Shown here one piece after another: positions 24,912 to 33,035 of a stretch of 64,000 nt of DNA; positions within the stretch are counted from its first letter, which is position 1; every line of letters begins with the position of its first letter. This DNA is from Planobispora longispora. Lineage in GTDB: Bacteria > Actinomycetota > Actinomycetes > Streptosporangiales > Streptosporangiaceae. Location: assembly GCF_016863135.1 (NCBI RefSeq), contig NZ_BOOH01000029.1:16012-80011 (forward strand). The letters are read 5' to 3'. The notes under the pieces were generated by a model that worked only from the letters and a program-made list of their open reading frames with translations, made no database searches and was not told the origin of the DNA. The translations under genes were made by a program, and so were the position numbers.

Positions 24912-26012
24912 TCACTGATGTCCGACCGCCCCGGCCCACTCGCGCCGCAGGTAAGCCTTGGCGGCGTCGGATTGCGGGACGGTCAGGACCATCGGCTCGC
25001 CGTGCGCCGCGGGGAGCCGCCCGGCCAGCTCGGAGTCCAGCGTGCCGCGCATCCGCATGGCCTCCAGCCGGACCGGCCGGGCGAAGCCCTTCAGGAAGAG
25101 GTTCTGGCCCCGGTCGGACAGGAGGAACTCCTGCCAGAGCCGGGCCGCGGCCGGGTGCGGCGCGTCCTTGCTGACGGCCTGCACGTAGTAGGTCCCGAGG
25201 GCGGCGCCGCGCGGGATGACGACCTTCCAGCCCGGCCCGTCGCCGGGGCTCTCGGCGGCCCTCGCGGCGTTGCGGAAGTCCCAGTCGAGGACGGCGGTGG
25301 GCGGCTGCCCCGGCGCGGCGAGGTTCCCGGCCTCCTTCAGCCGCGCGAAGAACTCCACGCCCCGCCCGGCCTCGGCCCGGCCGCCCTCGATCGAGGCGGC
25401 CATCACGCCGCCGAAGGCGGCCGCGTTCCGCCGCGGGTCGCCCGGCAGCCAGACGCTGTAGCCGGGCTTGAGCAGGTCGGCGTAGGAGGCCGGGGCCGCG
25501 ACCCGGCGTGAGTCGTAGCCGATGGACATGTACCCGCCGTAGGCGGCGTACCAGCGCCCCCCGGTGTCCTTGAGGTCGTCGGGGATGTCCTGCCAGCCGT
25601 GCACCCGGTACGGCGCGAAGGCGTCGGCGTTGGCCACCGCCACCTCCAGGCTCAGGTCGAAGACGTCGGGCTTGAGCTGCGCGGCGGCCTCGATCTGGCG
25701 CGCGCTGCTCGCTCCCGGTTCGAGTTCGGTGACCTTGATCCCGTACTCGTCGGAGAAGGCGTCGATGATCTCGCCGTAGTTCACCCAGTCGCGCGCCAGC
25801 GCGATCACCGTGAGCGAGCCCTCCCGCCGGGCCGCCTCGACGAGGCCGTCCATGCTCGTGAAGCCCTCCCGCACGGAGGCGGCCTGGAGCTTCACCGGGG
25901 CGGCCGGCGCGCTCCGGGGCGCCGGGGTCTCGGCGGCCCCGCACCCGGCGAGCACGGCGGACAGGATCACGGCGGCGGCGATGCTGCGTACAGTCACGTG
26001 CGGGATACTCAC
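24912..26012 (-). CDS. ABC-type extracellular solute-binding lipoprotein (orphan)
   Basis: 366-residue binding protein. A signal peptide ends in the lipobox VLAGC (Cys near residue 24), so the mature protein is lipid-anchored outside the membrane. An Ala/Pro linker follows, then a periplasmic-binding fold of the iron/spermidine/thiamine class (GSLTVIALARDWVNYGEIIDAF; DVFDLSLEVA; YGGYMSIGYDSRRV; LSDRGQNLFL). No permease or ATPase gene is adjacent, so it must use a transporter encoded elsewhere or act as a sensor. The ligand is unknown. Confidence 0.88.
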   Translation of the reverse strand: MSIPHVTVRSIAAAVILSAVLAGCGAAETPAPRSAPAAPVKLQAASVREGFTSMDGLVEAARREGSLTVIALARDWVNYGEIIDAFSDEYGIKVTELEPGASSARQIEAAAQLKPDVFDLSLEVAVANADAFAPYRVHGWQDIPDDLKDTGGRWYAAYGGYMSIGYDSRRVAAPASYADLLKPGYSVWLPGDPRRNAAAFGGVMAASIEGGRAEAGRGVEFFARLKEAGNLAAPGQPPTAVLDWDFRNAARAAESPGDGPGWKVVIPRGAALGTYYVQAVSKDAPHPAAARLWQEFLLSDRGQNLFLKGFARPVRLEAMRMRGTLDSELAGRLPAAHGEPMVLTVPQSDAAKAYLRREWAGAVGHQ

Positions 26013-26061
26013 GGGGACGGGCGGAGCGGTCGAGGAGGCGCGAGCTTTCTTGGTGAACGGC

Positions 26062-26286
26062 TTACGCCCGCTCTGCGACCACCTTGGCCGCGGCGAGCGA
26101 CTCCTCGGGGATCTCGACGAGGGCGCCGTCGCGCTTGCGCACCCCCAGCACGCCGTCCCGCCAGAACTCCAGCTCGCCGACGGCGTCGCGGAAACCCTCG
26201 GGGACCCGTCTCCGGGTTGTGACCCTTTTCCCCACGTCAGCAGGGGTTATGGTGATACTCAGCCGAGCTCCGAAGGCGGGAGGCAC
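26062..26286 (-). CDS. Small conserved protein (SH3-like domain, unknown function)
   Basis: 74 residues: ITPADVGKRVTTRRRV followed by GFRDAVGELEFWRDGVLGVR and ALVEIPEESLAAAKVV. The sequence resembles the short N-terminal SH3-like module found ahead of some mycobacterial GNAT proteins (Rv0428c type); here it stands alone. No ATG is available, so the start is taken as GTG 26286. It is divergent from the ferredoxin gene. Confidence 0.6.
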   Translation of the reverse strand: MPPAFGARLSITITPADVGKRVTTRRRVPEGFRDAVGELEFWRDGVLGVRKRDGALVEIPEESLAAAKVVAERA

Positions 26287-26395
26287 CGCAGAGGACCCCC
26301 TCCCGTTTCAGAGAAGTGGCGGGCACGGCAATACTAGGGCGTAGCAACCCGCGGTCGAAGTCGTGCCTAGGTGCGTAAAGAAGAAGGAGCCCGAG

Positions 26396-26722
26396 GTGAC
26401 CTACGTCATCGCGCAGCCTTGCGTGGACGTCCTGGACAAGGCGTGCATCGAGGAGTGCCCCGTCGATTGCATCTACGAGGGCGAGCGTATGCTCTACATC
26501 CACCCCGACGAGTGCGTGGACTGCGGCGCGTGCGAACCCGTCTGCCCCGTTGAGGCGATCTTCTATGAGGACGACCTTCCCGAGCAGTGGAAGGACTTCT
26601 ACAAGGCCAACGTCGACTTCTTCGAGGACCTGGGCTCGCCCGGCGGCGCCTCCAAGGTCGGCAAGATCGAGAAGGACCACCCGGTCGTCGCGGCCCTGCC
26701 TCCGCAGGGCGAGGGCCACTAG
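26396..26722 (+). CDS. fdxA: 7Fe ferredoxin [3Fe-4S][4Fe-4S]
   Basis: 108-residue ferredoxin. The first half has cysteines in the [18 protein letters not shown] arrangement, and the second has [12 protein letters not shown], giving one 3Fe-4S and one 4Fe-4S cluster. The C-terminal extension ([20 protein letters not shown]) is typical of actinobacterial FdxA/FdxC. It carries electrons, for example to P450s or reductases. GTG 26396 has AAGGAG 6 nt upstream. A strong terminator (26730-26774) follows, then dapC, a gene order conserved in actinobacteria. Confidence 0.95.
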   Translation: MTYVIAQPCVDVLDKACIEECPVDCIYEGERMLYIHPDECVDCGACEPVCPVEAIFYEDDLPEQWKDFYKANVDFFEDLGSPGGASKVGKIEKDHPVVAALPPQGEGH

Positions 26723-26729
26723 AGCCCGC

Positions 26730-26774
26730 CCGGCGGATCCCCGCCCCGTGGAAGACGCGGCGGGGATCCGCCGG
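26730..26774 (+). terminator. Hairpin terminator after fdxA
   Basis: A perfect 16-bp stem, CCGGCGGATCCCCGCC (26730-26745) with its complement (26759-26774) and a 13-nt loop, begins 8 bp after the ferredoxin stop. Confidence 0.85.
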
Positions 26775-26889
26775 ACAGGTTCAACGCCGACGTGAGCCGG
26801 GCGGCGCGTGCCGTGCCGTCCTGCCGCGAGGGTTTCACCGACGACCTTCCCCGCTCTCCCCGGGCGGGGCGTGCCTGGCTGGGAGAACT

Positions 26890-27969
26890 GTGATCGGGCT
26901 GCCGGATTTCCCGTGGGATCGGCTCACGCCGTACAAGGAGATGGCTCAGGCGCACGGCGGCGGCATCGTCGACCTGTCGGTGGGCACCCCCGTCGACCCG
27001 GTGCCCGATGTCGTACGGCGGGCGCTGACCGACGCCTCCGACAGCCCCGGCTACCCGCTGACCTACGGCACCGAGCGGCTGCGCGCCGCCGCGGCCGGAT
27101 GGCTCCGGCGCCGGCACGGGGTCGTCCTCGACCAGGCGGACGTGCTGCCGCTGATCGGCTCCAAGGAGTTCGTGGCCTGGCTCCCCACGCTGCTGGGCGT
27201 CGGCTCCGGCCAGCGGGTGATCTTCCCCGAGCTGGCCTACCCCACCTATGACGTGGGCGCGCGGCTGGCCGGCGCGGAGCCGTACGCCACCGACGGGCTG
27301 CTCGCGCTCGGTCCCGAGCGGGTGCCGCTGGTCTGGGTGAACTCCCCGTCCAACCCCACCGGCCGGGTCCTGCCCGCCGAGCACCTGCGCAAGGTCGTCT
27401 CCTGGGCGCGCGAGCGCGGCGCGATCGTGGCCTCCGACGAGTGCTACATCGAGCTGGGCTGGGAGGAGCAGCCGATCTCGATCCTGCACCCGGACGTGTG
27501 CGGCGGCTCGCACGAGGGGCTGCTCGCGGTGCACTCGCTCTCCAAGCGCTCCAACCTGGCGGGCTACCGCGCGGGCTTCGTCGCCGGGGACTCCGCGCTG
27601 ATCCGCCGGCTGCTGGAGGTCCGCAAGCACGCGGGCATGATCGTCCCGGCCCCGGTCCAGGCGGCGATGGCCGCGGCGCTGGACGACGACGCGCACGCCG
27701 ACGAGCAGCGGGCCCGCTACGCCGCGCGCCGGGAGGCGCTCCGCCCGGCGCTGGAGGCGGCCGGCTGGCGGATCGAGCACTCCGCCGCGGGCCTGTACCT
27801 GTGGGCGTCCAACGGCGAGGGCTGCTGGGACCAGGTGCGCACCCTGGCAGAGAAGGGCATCCTCGTCGCGCCGGGCGACTTCTACGGCGAGGCCGGGAGC
27901 CGGCACGTCCGCATCGCCGTCACGGCCAGTGACGAACGCGTCGATGCGGCGGTGCGCCGCCTCCAGTAG
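26890..27969 (+). CDS. dapC: Succinyldiaminopimelate transaminase
   Basis: 359-residue fold-type I PLP aminotransferase that makes N-succinyl-LL-diaminopimelate in the lysine/diaminopimelate pathway. Visible features: VDLSVGTPVDPVP; YGTERLRAAAAGWL; VNSPSNPTGRV; SDECYIELGW; and the PLP-binding Lys in HSLSKRSNLAGYRAGFV. The pairing with dapE (29698) and the ferredoxin context support dapC over a general aspartate transaminase. GTG 26890 follows GGGAG by 4 nt and gives the IGLPDFPWDRL start typical of DapC. Confidence 0.9.
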   Translation: MIGLPDFPWDRLTPYKEMAQAHGGGIVDLSVGTPVDPVPDVVRRALTDASDSPGYPLTYGTERLRAAAAGWLRRRHGVVLDQADVLPLIGSKEFVAWLPTLLGVGSGQRVIFPELAYPTYDVGARLAGAEPYATDGLLALGPERVPLVWVNSPSNPTGRVLPAEHLRKVVSWARERGAIVASDECYIELGWEEQPISILHPDVCGGSHEGLLAVHSLSKRSNLAGYRAGFVAGDSALIRRLLEVRKHAGMIVPAPVQAAMAAALDDDAHADEQRARYAARREALRPALEAAGWRIEHSAAGLYLWASNGEGCWDQVRTLAEKGILVAPGDFYGEAGSRHVRIAVTASDERVDAAVRRLQ

Positions 27970-27980
27970 GATCCCGCTGC

Positions 27981-28661
27981 ATGACCCCTGCGGTCGCCGT
28001 GATACTCGGACTGAGCGCGATCACCGCGATCCTGCTGCTTGGCGCGTTCTACGCGACCACGCGCCAGGACCGCAAGACGCCCGTGGCCGAGTCTCCCGGC
28101 GAGATCCCCCCACCCGCCGAGGCCGTGCGGCGCTCGCCGCCACCTCCCCCGCCCGACACGGGCCATGTCGGGATCGACTATCCCGACCCGCGCACGATCA
28201 AGGTCGGCGACACCATCGACTGCCAGGGGGCGCGTAGCCGCGTCCTCGGCGCGCTGTACCTGTCGTGCCAGGGCGTCCAGTGGACCGAGTACCTGCTCGA
28301 CGACGGCAGCCGCCGCCACCGCTGGCTCTCGGTCGAGACGCGAGCCGGTCTCACCCCGGACGACGCCCCCCACCTCGAAGTCCTGCTGTGGACGCCGGTC
28401 CCCACCCAGGGCATGATCCCGGCCAAAACGATGATCATCGTGGAGGGGGTGGAGTTCTTCCCGGGAGAGCGGGGCACCGCGGCCTTCCGCTCCGAGGGCT
28501 TCACCGGGATGCCGGAGCGCGGTCTGCTCGACTTCGCCGACTACCGCGCCACCGACGGCCGCCTGCTCTCCTTCGAGCGGGTCCAGGGTGAGCCCTGGGC
28601 CTCCGCCTACGCCCAGCCGCTGCCCCCGGGATCGATCGTGATCGAGAAGAAGGCGGGCTGA
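27981..28661 (+). CDS. DUF4178 domain membrane-anchored protein
   Basis: 226 residues: an N-terminal transmembrane helix (PAVAVILGLSAITAILLLGA), a Pro-rich linker (PPPPPPD), then a DUF4178 domain (IKVGDTIDCQGARSRVLGAL; WTEYLLDDGSRRHRWLSVE). The function of the domain is unknown; it is thought to be a beta-sandwich. It starts 11 bp after dapC. The dapC stop TAG forms part of a TAGGAT box 8 nt ahead of the ATG. Confidence 0.8.
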   Translation: MTPAVAVILGLSAITAILLLGAFYATTRQDRKTPVAESPGEIPPPAEAVRRSPPPPPPDTGHVGIDYPDPRTIKVGDTIDCQGARSRVLGALYLSCQGVQWTEYLLDDGSRRHRWLSVETRAGLTPDDAPHLEVLLWTPVPTQGMIPAKTMIIVEGVEFFPGERGTAAFRSEGFTGMPERGLLDFADYRATDGRLLSFERVQGEPWASAYAQPLPPGSIVIEKKAG

Positions 28662-28691
28662 GCGGGCGGGCCGAGCCGTCCGCCGGGCCGG

Positions 28692-29528
28692 TCAGGAGAG
28701 CTGGACCCGCTCCCGGGAGGCTTCGGCGTCGGCCTGCCAGCCGCCCTCCTCGCCCGCTGTCACGTTCCAGGCGTGGCCGTCGTAGCGGACCCGGCGCAGG
28801 CCGTACTTCTGGGCGTGGGCGAGCGACCAGGTGGCGATCAGCCAGCCGCGCTTGCGGGAGGAGACGTCCAGGGTGGTCCCGGAACCGAGATTGCGGGCCA
28901 GCTCCCGCCTGGCCTCGTCCGGCGCGGGGGCGGGCGCGGGCGTCTTCTCGTCGCCCTCGGGCGAGAACCAGCAGTGCACCGCGCGGGGCACCCGGCCGGT
29001 GAACGCCGCGGCCAGGATCTTCGCGTTGTCCTCGTGCTGGGCGTACAGCGAGCCGTCGGCCGAGCGCTGCACCTCCTGGGCCGCCTCGTGCAGCGGGATC
29101 TTCCGGTAGTTCTTCACCTTGACCAGTGCGGAGAAGAACTTGCCGGTGGCGTAGACCGGGTCGAGCAGCTGCTCCGGCGTGCCCCAGCCCTGCGAGGGAC
29201 GCTGCTGGAACACCCCGAGCGAGTCGCGGTCGCCGTACGAGATGTTCTCCAGCTTCGACTCCTGGATGCCCGTGGCGTAGGCGATCACGACGGCCCGCTC
29301 GGGCAGCTTCCGGCGGTGGGCCACCCCGGCGATCACCGCGGCTATCTGGGCCTGTTCGATCTCCAGGTCCAGGCTCCCGTCCGGGGTGGTGATCCTGCAG
29401 CCCTCGGTCGCCTCGGTGAACGTGGTGAACCGGTTGATCAGCACGAAGACGCCCGCGGTGATGGCCACCGCGAGCACGGTCACGATCACGACGATTGTGA
29501 TGACATCTCTGGAGAACCGCCGTTGCAC
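28692..29528 (-). CDS. Membrane-anchored lysozyme-like domain protein
   Basis: 278 residues with GTG 29528 as start. A basic N-terminus and a transmembrane helix (VITIVVIVTVLAVAITAGVFVL) place the rest outside the cell. The extracellular domain has AQIAAVIAGVAHRRKLPERA followed by IAYATGIQESKLENI and DSLGVFQQRPSQGWG, resembling a lysozyme/transglycosylase fold in which the Glu of QESKL would be the catalytic acid. A peptidoglycan-related role is inferred, and the position between dapC and dapE supports it. The C-terminal 80 residues are separate from that fold. Confidence 0.7.
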   Translation of the reverse strand: MQRRFSRDVITIVVIVTVLAVAITAGVFVLINRFTTFTEATEGCRITTPDGSLDLEIEQAQIAAVIAGVAHRRKLPERAVVIAYATGIQESKLENISYGDRDSLGVFQQRPSQGWGTPEQLLDPVYATGKFFSALVKVKNYRKIPLHEAAQEVQRSADGSLYAQHEDNAKILAAAFTGRVPRAVHCWFSPEGDEKTPAPAPAPDEARRELARNLGSGTTLDVSSRKRGWLIATWSLAHAQKYGLRRVRYDGHAWNVTAGEEGGWQADAEASRERVQLS

Positions 29529-29594
29529 GGTGAAGAACCTACATGCCCCCCGGCGATCGCGTGGCCCCCGAAGGCGGCGGAGCTCGCGGAGGCC

Positions 29595-29622
29595 GGGGAG
29601 GCCGGGAGGGCGGGAGGTCGGG
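29595..29622 (+). other. G-quadruplex-type G-run cluster
   Basis: Five runs of three or more G within 28 bp (GGGG-N5-GGG-A-GGG-C-GGG-N5-GGG) lie in the 169-bp divergent region between the lysozyme-like gene and dapE, on the dapE coding strand. The very short loops would favour a stable quadruplex in single-stranded DNA; no regulatory role is shown. Confidence 0.45.
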
Positions 29623-29697
29623 AAGCCGGACCGGCGGGGATCGGGGAGGCCGCGGCCCGGGGATCGCACGCCCACCGGCGGCGATAGGGTCGCTGGC

Positions 29698-30759
29698 ATG
29701 AGTACGCGGCTGGATCTCACTCAGGACGTCGGGGCGCTCACCGCGCGCATCGTGGACATCGAGTCGGTGAGCGGCGCCGAGAAGGCGCTCGCGGACGCGG
29801 TGGAGGATGCGCTGCGGGCCCTGCCGCACCTGAACGTGGACCGCGACGGCGACTCGGTCGTGGCCCGCACCGGCCTCGGCAGGAGCGAGCGGGTGGTGAT
29901 CGCCGGGCACCTCGACACCGTCCCGGTCGCGGACAACCTGCCCAGCCGGGTCGAGGGCGACCTGCTGTACGGCTGCGGCACCTCGGACATGAAGAGCGGC
30001 GTCGCGGTCGCGCTGAAGCTGGCCGCCGCGCTGGAGGCGCCGAGCCGGGACGTGACCTACGTCTTCTACGACTGCGAGGAGATCGAAGCCGAGCGCAACG
30101 GGCTGCTCCGGCTCAGCCGGAACCGTCCCGAGTGGCTCGCCGGAGACTTCGCCGTGCTCATGGAGCCCACCGACGGGACGATCGAGGGCGGCTGCCAGGG
30201 CACGCTCCGGGCGGAGATCGTCACCCGGGGCCGGAGGGCGCACAGCGCCCGGTCCTGGCTCGGGGTCAACGCGATCCACGCCGCCCGGCCGGTGCTGGAG
30301 ATCCTGGAGGGCTACGAGGCGCGGATGCCGGTGGTCGACGGGCTGGAGTACCACGAGGGCCTGAACGCGGTGGGCGTCGCGGGCGGGGTCGCGGGCAACG
30401 TGATCCCCGACGAGTGCGTGGTGACGGTCAACTACCGTTTCGCCCCCGACCTGTCCCTGGAGGCGGCGCGGGACCACGTGAGCGAGGTGTTCGACGGCTT
30501 CGAGGTCCGTTTCACGGACGGGGCCCCCGCCGCGCGGCCCGGCCTGACCCACCCGGTGGCGGCCGCGTTCGTGACGGCCGTGGGCGGCGTGCCGAGGGCC
30601 AAACTCGGCTGGACCGACGTCTCCCTCTTCTCCGGCCTCGGCATCCCGGCCGTCAACTACGGCCCCGGCGACCCGAACCTGGCTCACCAGCGCGGCGAGT
30701 TCGTCTCCCTGGAGAAGATCGCCGAGTGCGAGCGCCGCATGCTCACCTGGCTGGGTTGA
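29698..30759 (+). CDS. dapE: Succinyl-diaminopimelate desuccinylase
   Basis: 353-residue M20 family di-zinc amidohydrolase that releases succinate from N-succinyl-LL-diaminopimelate. Zinc and catalytic motifs: AGHLDTVP, GCGTSDMKSG, YDCEEIEAERNG (catalytic Glu pair) and LAHQRGEFV near the C-terminus. ATG 29698 lies 7 nt after TAGGGT, so a leaderless mRNA is likely. It ends just before the double-hairpin terminator at 30776-30857. Confidence 0.93.
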   Translation: MSTRLDLTQDVGALTARIVDIESVSGAEKALADAVEDALRALPHLNVDRDGDSVVARTGLGRSERVVIAGHLDTVPVADNLPSRVEGDLLYGCGTSDMKSGVAVALKLAAALEAPSRDVTYVFYDCEEIEAERNGLLRLSRNRPEWLAGDFAVLMEPTDGTIEGGCQGTLRAEIVTRGRRAHSARSWLGVNAIHAARPVLEILEGYEARMPVVDGLEYHEGLNAVGVAGGVAGNVIPDECVVTVNYRFAPDLSLEAARDHVSEVFDGFEVRFTDGAPAARPGLTHPVAAAFVTAVGGVPRAKLGWTDVSLFSGLGIPAVNYGPGDPNLAHQRGEFVSLEKIAECERRMLTWLG

Positions 30760-30775
30760 TCGCGACGCTGCGTTG

Positions 30776-30798
30776 ATGGCGACGCTGCACGTCGCCAT
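30776..30798 (+). repeat. Hairpin element ATGGCGACG-N5-CGTCGCCAT
   Basis: A perfect 9-bp inverted repeat with loop CTGCA, 16 bp after the dapE stop. The arm context TGATGGCGACGCTG recurs at the very right edge of the window (about 63982-63995), where the other half is cut off. Confidence 0.6.
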
Positions 30799-30811
30799 GG
30801 ACAGGACAAAA

Positions 30812-30857
30812 GAAAGTGGCTTTCCTCGCCGGCCATTTGGCGGGGAAAGCCACTTTC
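30812..30857 (+). terminator. Strong hairpin terminator after dapE
   Basis: A 19-bp stem (30812-30830 with 30839-30857; a single G-U wobble, core GAAAGTGGCTTTCC) with an 8-nt loop. It follows the smaller hairpin at 30776-30798. Confidence 0.85.
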
Positions 30858-30967
30858 AGTCCCGAGCAGCACCCTCGGCAGTTAGACGCAGCCTCCTCGA
30901 AATCCGGTTCCGTGTTTTCAGAGGGAATTTTCAAGATTTTTTCCAAGCGGGCGCTAGCGTGATCGGC

Positions 30968-31762
30968 ATGAAGAGAACGCGTCCGGAACGCCGCCAGGGA
31001 TCCGCCGTGGTCCGCGGCGACTTCGTCCCCGATTCGACCTATGACCAGCGACTTCTCGACCGGCGGGGGCCCGCCGACTGGCTGCACATGGACCCGTGGC
31101 GGGTGATGCGCATCCAGGCCGAGTTCGTGGAGGGCTTCGGCCAGCTGGCCGAGCTGCCCCAGGCGGTGACGGTCTTCGGCTCGGCCCGGACTCCGGAGGA
31201 GTCGCCCGAGTACCAGCTCGGTGTGGATCTGGGCCGGAAGCTCTCCGAGGCGGGATACGCCGTGATCACCGGTGGGGGACCCGGCTGCATGGAGGCGGCC
31301 AACCGGGGGGCCGCGGAGGCGGGGGGCATCTCGGTCGGGCTCGGCATCGAGCTCCCCTTCGAGCAGCACATGAACGAGTACGTGGACCTCGGCATCGAGT
31401 TCCGCTACTTCTTCGTCCGCAAGACCATGTTCGTGAAGTACTCCTGCGGGTTCGTCACGTTGCCCGGCGGCTTCGGCACGCTGGACGAGCTGTTCGAGGC
31501 GCTGACGCTGGTCCAGACGCGGAAGGTCACCTCCTTCCCGGTGGTCCTGATGGGCACGGAGTTCTGGGGCGGGATGATCGACTGGATCAGGTCCTCCCTC
31601 GCGGCCACCAAGAAGATCTCCGCGGAGGACCTGGATCTCATCCACGTCACCGACGACCCGGACGAGGCCGTGCGGATCATCGTCGAGGCGGACCGGGGAA
31701 GGTCCGGCCAGCGCGAGGAGGAAGAGGAATCGGTCCAGCGGACGGTCGCCGACGCCCAATAG
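30968..31762 (+). CDS. LOG family protein (TIGR00730 Rossmann fold)
   Basis: 264-residue LOG-type nucleotide-binding protein. VTVFGSARTPEESPEY starts the Rossmann fold, followed by VITGGGPGCMEAANRGA, and the signature LPGGFGTLDELFE contains the PGGxGTxxE phosphoribohydrolase motif. Family members release cytokinin-type bases from ribotides or act on nucleotide 5'-monophosphates; the substrate is unknown. ATG 30968 is 7 nt after TAGCGT (leaderless). Another LOG gene follows 9 bp downstream, as in the mycobacterial Rv1205 neighbourhood. Confidence 0.88.
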   Translation: MKRTRPERRQGSAVVRGDFVPDSTYDQRLLDRRGPADWLHMDPWRVMRIQAEFVEGFGQLAELPQAVTVFGSARTPEESPEYQLGVDLGRKLSEAGYAVITGGGPGCMEAANRGAAEAGGISVGLGIELPFEQHMNEYVDLGIEFRYFFVRKTMFVKYSCGFVTLPGGFGTLDELFEALTLVQTRKVTSFPVVLMGTEFWGGMIDWIRSSLAATKKISAEDLDLIHVTDDPDEAVRIIVEADRGRSGQREEEEESVQRTVADAQ

Positions 31763-31771
31763 GGTTGATCT

Positions 31772-32359
31772 GTGTTCATCTGTGTATTTCTGGCATCGAG
31801 TCAGAGGATCGACGATAAATACCTGGCGCTGGCCGAGGACGTGGGCGCCGAACTCGCCCGGCGCGGGCACACTCTGGTCAGCGGAGGGGCCAGGGTGTCG
31901 TGCATGGGCGCGGTGGCCCGTGCCGCCCGCGCGGGCGGCGCCCGTACGGTGGGGGTGATCCCGCAGGCCCTGGTGGACATCGAGGTCGCCGACGAGGACG
32001 CGGACGAGCTGATCGTCACCGCCGACATGCGCGAGCGCAAGGGCGTCATGGACGCCCGCTCCGAGGCCTTCCTGGTGCTGCCCGGCGGCATCGGCACGCT
32101 GGAGGAGCTGTTCGAGATCTGGACCACCCGGACGCTGGGCCTCCACGACAAGCCACTGGTCATCCTGGATCCCTGGGGCCTCTACGCCCCGCTGCGGGAA
32201 CTGGTCGAGAACATGCATGACGCGGGATTCACCCGCCCGGACGTCTTCGACGCGATCTCCTGGACCGCCACGGTGGAGGAGGCGTTCGAGCACCTCGAGA
32301 AGAGGACCAGGCACCTGAGCCCGAGCCCGGAGGAGGTGGGCGAGGCCACGGCGGGGTGA
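31772..32359 (+). CDS. LOG family protein, second copy
   Basis: 195-residue, shorter LOG protein: ICVFLASSQRIDDKYLALAE; LVSGGARVSCMGAVA; RKGVMDARSEAFLVLPGGIGTLEELFE with the PGGxGTxxE motif; and TTRTLGLHDKPLVIL, typical of cytokinin riboside 5'-monophosphate phosphoribohydrolases. GTG 31772 follows TAGGGT by 6 nt. The TAG of this box is also the stop codon of the upstream gene, so there is probably an internal leaderless promoter. Confidence 0.88.
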   Translation: MFICVFLASSQRIDDKYLALAEDVGAELARRGHTLVSGGARVSCMGAVARAARAGGARTVGVIPQALVDIEVADEDADELIVTADMRERKGVMDARSEAFLVLPGGIGTLEELFEIWTTRTLGLHDKPLVILDPWGLYAPLRELVENMHDAGFTRPDVFDAISWTATVEEAFEHLEKRTRHLSPSPEEVGEATAG

Positions 32360-32585
32360 CCCGCCCGCTCCCGCGGGTGGGATGTCCCTCCTGCCGGCCG
32401 GTGGCGGGTCCCCTCTGAGGCGAGGCGGCCCGTTTGTCCTCGCCCGGTGGGGCGGGTGGGGATACCCCCTCCTCGCCCCTCACGGCTTTTCGACGGCGCC
32501 GGTACGGCGAGGCGCGGCACGGGCCTTCCGGCGCCGCCGTACGGCGAGCGCCCGGCGAACGTCGATGAACGCCGTACGGCTACGG

Positions 32586-32993
32586 CTAGGCGAGCCCCCG
32601 GCGGGCGAGAGCGGGGGGACGGCGGCCGGCCAGGGACTCGGTCATCTCGATCGCGAGCCGTACCTGGTCGGGACGGCCGGTGCGGAAGACACGGGCGCCC
32701 AGCCACGCGCACACCGAGGCCGCAGCCAGTTCCGCGGCCTCTTCCGCGGCCTCTTCCGCGGCCTCTTCCGCGAGCTCCGCACGCTTTGAGGGCTCAGTGA
32801 GTTCCGCAGGCTCTGAGCGTTCCGGGCGCTCTACGCCCTCCGCGCCCTCCGCGCTCGCCCAGGCCAGTTTCGCGGGGGTGACGAGGACGGTGTGACCCGC
32901 CCGGGCGAGTCGCTCGATCTCGGTGACCGAACGGGCCTCCACCCAGTCGGGATCACCGTCGTCATCCGGTCCGATCACCATGAGAGCCGCCAT
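32586..32993 (-). CDS. Hypothetical protein with Ala/Glu repeat
   Basis: 135 residues. The N-terminal part (MAALMVIGPDDDGDPDWVEA; EIERLARAGHTVLVTPAKL) and C-terminal part (VRLAIEMTESLAGRRPPALA) look conserved and folded. Between them is a low-complexity AEEAAEEAAEEAAE linker encoded by a 12-bp tandem repeat. The function is unknown; similar short proteins sit near the DivIVA/tag locus in related actinobacteria (from memory). It is divergent from the DivIVA-like gene with 42 bp between. Confidence 0.6.
   Translation of the reverse strand: MAALMVIGPDDDGDPDWVEARSVTEIERLARAGHTVLVTPAKLAWASAEGAEGVERPERSEPAELTEPSKRAELAEEAAEEAAEEAAELAAASVCAWLGARVFRTGRPDQVRLAIEMTESLAGRRPPALARRGLA
32730..32777 (-). 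repeat. 12-bp tandem repeat TTCCGCGGCCTC
   Basis: Three perfect units (32730-32741, 32742-32753, 32754-32765) and one diverged unit. It encodes A-E-E-A steps in the 135-aa hypothetical protein. Confidence 0.85.
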
Positions 32994-33035
32994 GGCGCGA
33001 TCCTAAGGCAGGAGAGTTGTGGCACGATTCGTAGT

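Noticed and set aside
32360..32585. Possible regulatory RNA between LOG2 and the 135-aa gene
   Set aside because: Several CCGTACGG-type palindromes occur, but this palindrome is common throughout the window, and no stable specific fold or promoter is visible.
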